In this document: one piece after another, positions 5,426 through 6,407 of the stretch | How positions within the stretch are numbered: position 1 is the stretch's first letter | How the letters are laid out: each line of letters opens with the position of its first letter | Source: Porticoccus sp. | Lineage (GTDB): Bacteria; Pseudomonadota; Gammaproteobacteria; Pseudomonadales; Porticoccaceae | Assembly: GCA_023263825.1 (NCBI GenBank) | Contig: JALQUJ010000014.1 | Coordinates: forward strand, 1-6,407 | Length of the DNA stretch: 6,407 bases | Direction: 5' to 3' | Made by a program: the position numbers and the translations under genes | Notes under the pieces: generated by a model | The model's input: the letters and a program-made list of their open reading frames with translations, nothing else | The model's database searches: none | Told to the model about the DNA's origin: nothing

Positions 5426-6407
5426 CTAATCGCTTTCAATAGGTCCAGGGTGGACTATATTGGTCCAGGCATCATCATTTGTCTGAGCCCATTGGTATTT
5501 TAAAACACTGTTTCCATTCTCTATTTTTACTAATATTTTTAATTGGTCATTAAAAATATAATCACCTTGATAATAATCATCAAAAAACATTCGGTTATCG
5601 ACAACATATTCAGGTGCTAACAAACCAACATTAATTGCAAAGCTCATATATTTGCTGTGTTTAATAATGGCATTTTTGGAGAGGAAAGAACTAAATAAGC
5701 GAACTTTTTTTTCTTTTCCATCCACTTCATCATGAATGATGTAAATGGCTGAGCGATCGTCGACAGTTCTACGGTACATATCCCACCGGGCATCGCGAAC
5801 TTTGGTGACAACTTCAAGGTGGTATGCGGCGCGGACTTTTTTACCTTTCTTTTTTGCCTGTTCAATTTTTTTTGGAAAAGTAATTTTGTGGATCACAAAA
5901 TTACCTTGAACAGAGATATCGCCAAAGAAAAACCGCTTCAGATTTTGGTAGCCTTCCTCTGAATTCACAATGCCATAGTGTCCAGAATGAGCCCGGTGAA
6001 CATAGGCTCTTGGTGTCCCTTTAACGGAGGCATTTTTGATTTGCACCAGCCCGTCACTTAAGGGTCCAACTACTTTACGTGATAGCCCTGCAACAGCGGT
6101 ATAGTCGTTAGAGTTTGTGCCGATCAAACTGAAAAAACGTTCTTCAGGGAATTTATTATTGAGGCTGTTGATGGGTTTGGTTTTAGGGATTTTTAAATAC
6201 TGACGCATTCTGTCGGTTTGAAAATTTTCAGTATTATTGATTTTAATTAGCTTGGGTACATTGCCAATACCACGAAAATCTATACCGCTGTGGGGTGTTG
6301 CATAGGTAAATATTTTTTCTACATTAACGGGGTTGGTTTCTTTTAAGCGTAAATTTTGCAGCCAGCATCGAACGACTAACCCACCCATTGAATGGGCAAC
6401 CAAATAG
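5426..6407 (-). CDS. Alpha/beta-hydrolase (esterase/lipase-like), 5' end outside the window
   Basis: The frame is open to the window edge, so the N-terminus is missing, including any signal peptide and the HG oxyanion motif. The codon at 6403-6401 is TTG inside the motif YLVAHSMGGLVVR, so it is an internal leucine and not a start. Counting that Leu as 1, the nucleophile elbow AHSMGG gives Ser5. TYATPHSG (33-40) is typical of lipase-like hydrolases. GPLSDGLVQIKNA (113-125) offers Asp117 as the acid. RAHSGHYGIVNS (137-148) offers His139 or His142. NLKRFFFGD (154-162) closes the catalytic domain. Residues about 163-325 form a second, strand-rich region with a basic stretch (KKIEQAKKKGKKVR, 178-191), perhaps a beta-sandwich. 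Substrate is unknown; a lipase, phospholipase or other ester hydrolase is possible. The TAG that ends it seems premature (see the continuation entry). It is convergent with the bio operon and probably unrelated to biotin. Confidence 0.85.
   Translation of the reverse strand, partial: YLVAHSMGGLVVRCWLQNLRLKETNPVNVEKIFTYATPHSGIDFRGIGNVPKLIKINNTENFQTDRMRQYLKIPKTKPINSLNNKFPEERFFSLIGTNSNDYTAVAGLSRKVVGPLSDGLVQIKNASVKGTPRAYVHRAHSGHYGIVNSEEGYQNLKRFFFGDISVQGNFVIHKITFPKKIEQAKKKGKKVRAAYHLEVVTKVRDARWDMYRRTVDDRSAIYIIHDEVDGKEKKVRLFSSFLSKNAIIKHSKYMSFAINVGLLAPEYVVDNRMFFDDYYQGDYIFNDQLKILVKIENGNSVLKYQWAQTNDDAWTNIVHPGPIESD

Noticed and set aside
6401..6403. TTG at 6403 as the start of the hydrolase
   Set aside because: It sits inside the nucleophile-elbow motif YLVAHSMGG, and the frame continues to the window edge. 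The true start is outside the window.
1..6407. Mobile elements, CRISPR arrays, tRNA or rRNA genes
   Set aside because: I saw no transposase, terminal or direct repeat pair, spaced repeat array or structural RNA signature on either strand.

Overview
The window carries a biotin (vitamin B7) biosynthesis operon from a gammaproteobacterium with moderate, fairly AT-leaning base composition. The gene order is bioB, bioF, a fused bioH-bioC, bioD, all on the + strand. The fused BioHC protein, the Pseudomonas-like BioB N-terminus and a small DUF3094-like gene directly after bioD together suggest a marine-type Cellvibrionales relative (Saccharophagus/Teredinibacter-like). This placement rests on recalled family knowledge, not on a search.

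Layout: (1) 1-101, minus strand: the first 33 codons of a divergent comF-type gene, ending in a CxxC motif at the window edge. (2) 102-204: a short control region with a BirA-type operator (TTGTTAACC-N14-GGTTGACAG, 106-137) whose right arm contains the -35 hexamer of a strong sigma70-like promoter (TTGACA-N16-TATCAT, 131-158). This geometry puts the bioB start at 205 rather than at the upstream ATG at 157. (3) 205-4946: bioB, bioF, bioHC and bioD, with a 23-nt gap, a 4-nt GTGA overlap and an 8-nt overlap in turn. (4) 5009-5197: a 62-residue single-span membrane protein. (5) 5198-5347: a noncoding stretch between convergent genes that holds a strong inverted repeat. (6) 5348-6407, minus strand: the 3' part of an alpha/beta-hydrolase (esterase/lipase-like) gene that runs off the window. 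Its reading frame meets an amber TAG at 5426-5428 and then stays open for 25 protein-like codons to a TAA.

How the genes work together: BioC methylates the malonyl thioester so that fatty acid synthesis can build a pimeloyl chain, and BioH removes the methyl group when the chain is finished. BioF then makes KAPA, BioA (not in this window) makes DAPA, BioD closes the ureido ring and BioB inserts sulfur. BirA charged with biotinyl-AMP would bind the operator and shut the promoter when biotin is plentiful.

The core is a known pathway and I see no wholly new system. The points most worth a second look are the apparent nonsense codon near the end of the hydrolase gene, the operator/promoter overlap that resets the bioB start, and the BioH-BioC fusion.
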